A stretch of 64,000 nucleotides of DNA from the NCBI RefSeq assembly GCF_002105155.1, contig NW_019028994.1:434001-498000 (forward strand), in the 5' to 3' direction. The notes beneath the pieces were generated by a model. That model ran no database searches. It was not told the origin of the DNA and worked only from the letters and a program-made list of their open reading frames with translations. The position numbers and the translations under genes were made by a program. Positions 62,601 to 64,000 of this stretch are shown piece by piece (the first letter of the stretch is position 1; every line of letters starts with the position of its first letter). Source of the DNA: Lobosporangium transversale. Taxonomy: Eukaryota > Mortierellomycota > Mortierellomycetes > Mortierellales > Mortierellaceae.

Positions 62601-64000
62601 CACAGCATGGGATCAAGTATCTTACAGAGCTAGCTGTAGCGATCTATAAGTATCAAGATGGCAATCCAGTGGTGGAGTACTCATCGTACAATGACAAGGG
62701 TACGTGGAAAGAAAAACACTTTAGCAAAGAGGATGGAAGGAACCTACTACGCGAGGCTTCCCCGCTGAACCGTACAGGCAGTCAGCATCGGTTCATTCAT
62801 CGATCTATCCTGGAGTACAGTCTTGTACGAGCGATCTTTGAGCCACAGCTAGTAACGAATACTTCCGTAAAGGATGAGGAAACTAAGGTGGCAACTTCAA
62901 CTTCTCGTCGACAGAGTATCAGTTCAGTGTTTAGCTTTGAAGGCATAGACATCAAGGAAGATGAACAAGGAATCGATGCAATCAAAGTTGATGAGATGTC
63001 GCCTTTAGTATGGAGGAGCTTTGTGGATGAACCATCTATCCTTCAGTTCCTAGAGGATCGCGTTCAACTTGAGGGAGTGTTCAGACAGCAGCTGCACATG
63101 TATGTGGAGCTCTCGAAGAGCGATAGCAAGTGGCGAATAGCAGCAGCCAATGCGATGACAATCTTGGTTCGAGCAGGCGAGTCATTCAACGAAGCAGACT
63201 TGCGAGGTATCCAGATTCCAGGAGCAGATCTCAGTCGCGGTCTTTTTGAGTATGCTCAACTCCAAGGAGCAGATCTGAGGAAAGCTAAATTACAGAGCTG
63301 TTGGCTTCGCGGAGCAGACCTAAGTGGAGCAAAGATGGCAGGAGTACAGTTCGGAGAATGGCCGCACCTTAAAGTCAATGGCGAGTTAACAAGAGGGTCA
63401 TATTCACCTGATGGGAAGACACTATCTGCAGCTATCAGAGATGAATTACGCAGATATTCAATTACGGTGTATGATACATCAACATGGGAGGAGCTTTGGA
63501 CTCTGGAGGATAATAGACTCTGCGAATGTTTTATATACTCGCCTGACAGCCGATATATCGCCTCCTGGAGTTATTATGGTGATACTGTTTTGGTTTGGGA
63601 TATGACGTCAGGAGTATTGATTCACAAGTTGATAGACCATGGACAGGAAATTAGACGTGTAGTATACTCGCCAAGCGGAGATCATCTTGCTTCAGCAGGT
63701 AAAGATGGGCCAGTGCGAGTGTGGGACACCCATTTAGGCATACTCATACACAGATTAGAGGGCCATACCGATGCTGTGGCAAGTTTGGCATATTCGCCAG
63801 ATGGGAAGCAAGTTGCAGCTGGTAGCAAGGATGGAATATTACGAGTGTGGGATGCAGCATCAAGGCAGCAGATACTGATACTCGAGGTTCAGCAGATTGT
63901 GTATTCACCTAATAGCCAGGAAATCATTTCTCGCTGTTACGATGATTGCTCCCTGCATGTGTGGGATGTTGCATCTGGTCAAAAAAGAATGGTCTTGACG
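59685..64000 (+). CDS. NLR-like STAND protein 3, truncated by the window end
   Basis: Exon 1 is 59685-61401 and exon 2 runs from 61515 past the end of the window. The 4,203 coding bases present are exactly 1,401 codons, with no break seen. The order is as in NLR1: TPR-like hairpin, short Asn/Ser linker, ARM/HEAT-like solenoid, phase-1 junction after VLQ, NACHT with GDSGAGKST (about 686) and LICDGYDE, pentapeptide block, and the first four or five WD units. The first exon starts like NLR1 (MFGxTKxPSRSALSP) but shares a 167-bp identical block with NLR2 (60626-60792). Part of exon 2 is nearest NLR2, while 63040-63200 is nearest NLR1. This mosaic indicates exchange between copies. Its upstream region is a decayed duplicate of the BPL1-NLR1 interval. 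Confidence 0.88.

Overview
The window is nuclear DNA of an early-diverging filamentous fungus, most likely Mortierellomycotina (Mortierella and relatives). This is an inference from gene content and style. The genes have many short GT-AG introns that are rich in poly(T) on the sense strand, they sit in AT-rich intergenic DNA full of homopolymer runs, and there is a family of NACHT/pentapeptide/WD40 proteins. No rRNA, convincing tRNA, CRISPR array or autonomous transposon was found. Exon coordinates given here were built by hand from splice consensus, reading phase and protein conservation.

Layout. 1-9.4 kb holds housekeeping genes: a secreted neutral sphingomyelinase-like phosphodiesterase (+), a two-RRM SR splicing factor (-), SRP54 (+, head to head with the SR gene) and an intronless Sec9/SNAP-25-type SNARE with a prion-like N-terminus (+). 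9.4-12.8 kb shows no gene. 12.8-17.7 kb is one eight-exon gene that joins a bromodomain to a degenerate, FunK1-like protein kinase domain. 18.2-19.6 kb encodes an unrecognised secreted or membrane-anchored protein (-). 23.5-38.3 kb is a cluster of four paralogous monocarboxylate-transporter-like MFS genes around a secreted subtilase that carries a one-base frameshift. Two of the MFS genes share a perfectly identical 1,055-bp tract, a strong sign of recent gene conversion. 39.8-42.4 kb is biotin-protein ligase (BPL1, -).

43.2 kb to the window end is the most unusual part: three tandem, same-strand NLR-like (STAND) genes of about 2,000 codons. Each has a large alpha-helical N-terminal module encoded by exon 1. 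A phase-1 intron at a fixed site separates it from exon 2, which encodes NACHT ATPase, pentapeptide and WD40 domains (about 16 WD units). In the two complete copies the protein ends in a small Cys/His cluster. The third copy runs off the window. The array shows its history: a BPL1 relic upstream of copy 3 indicates segmental duplication of the BPL1-NLR1 region, patches of near-identity indicate gene conversion, and the 3' flanks of copies 1 and 2 contain the same segment in opposite orientations. The array resembles the rapidly evolving NLR clusters that act in non-self recognition in other fungi. That role is inferred, not shown.
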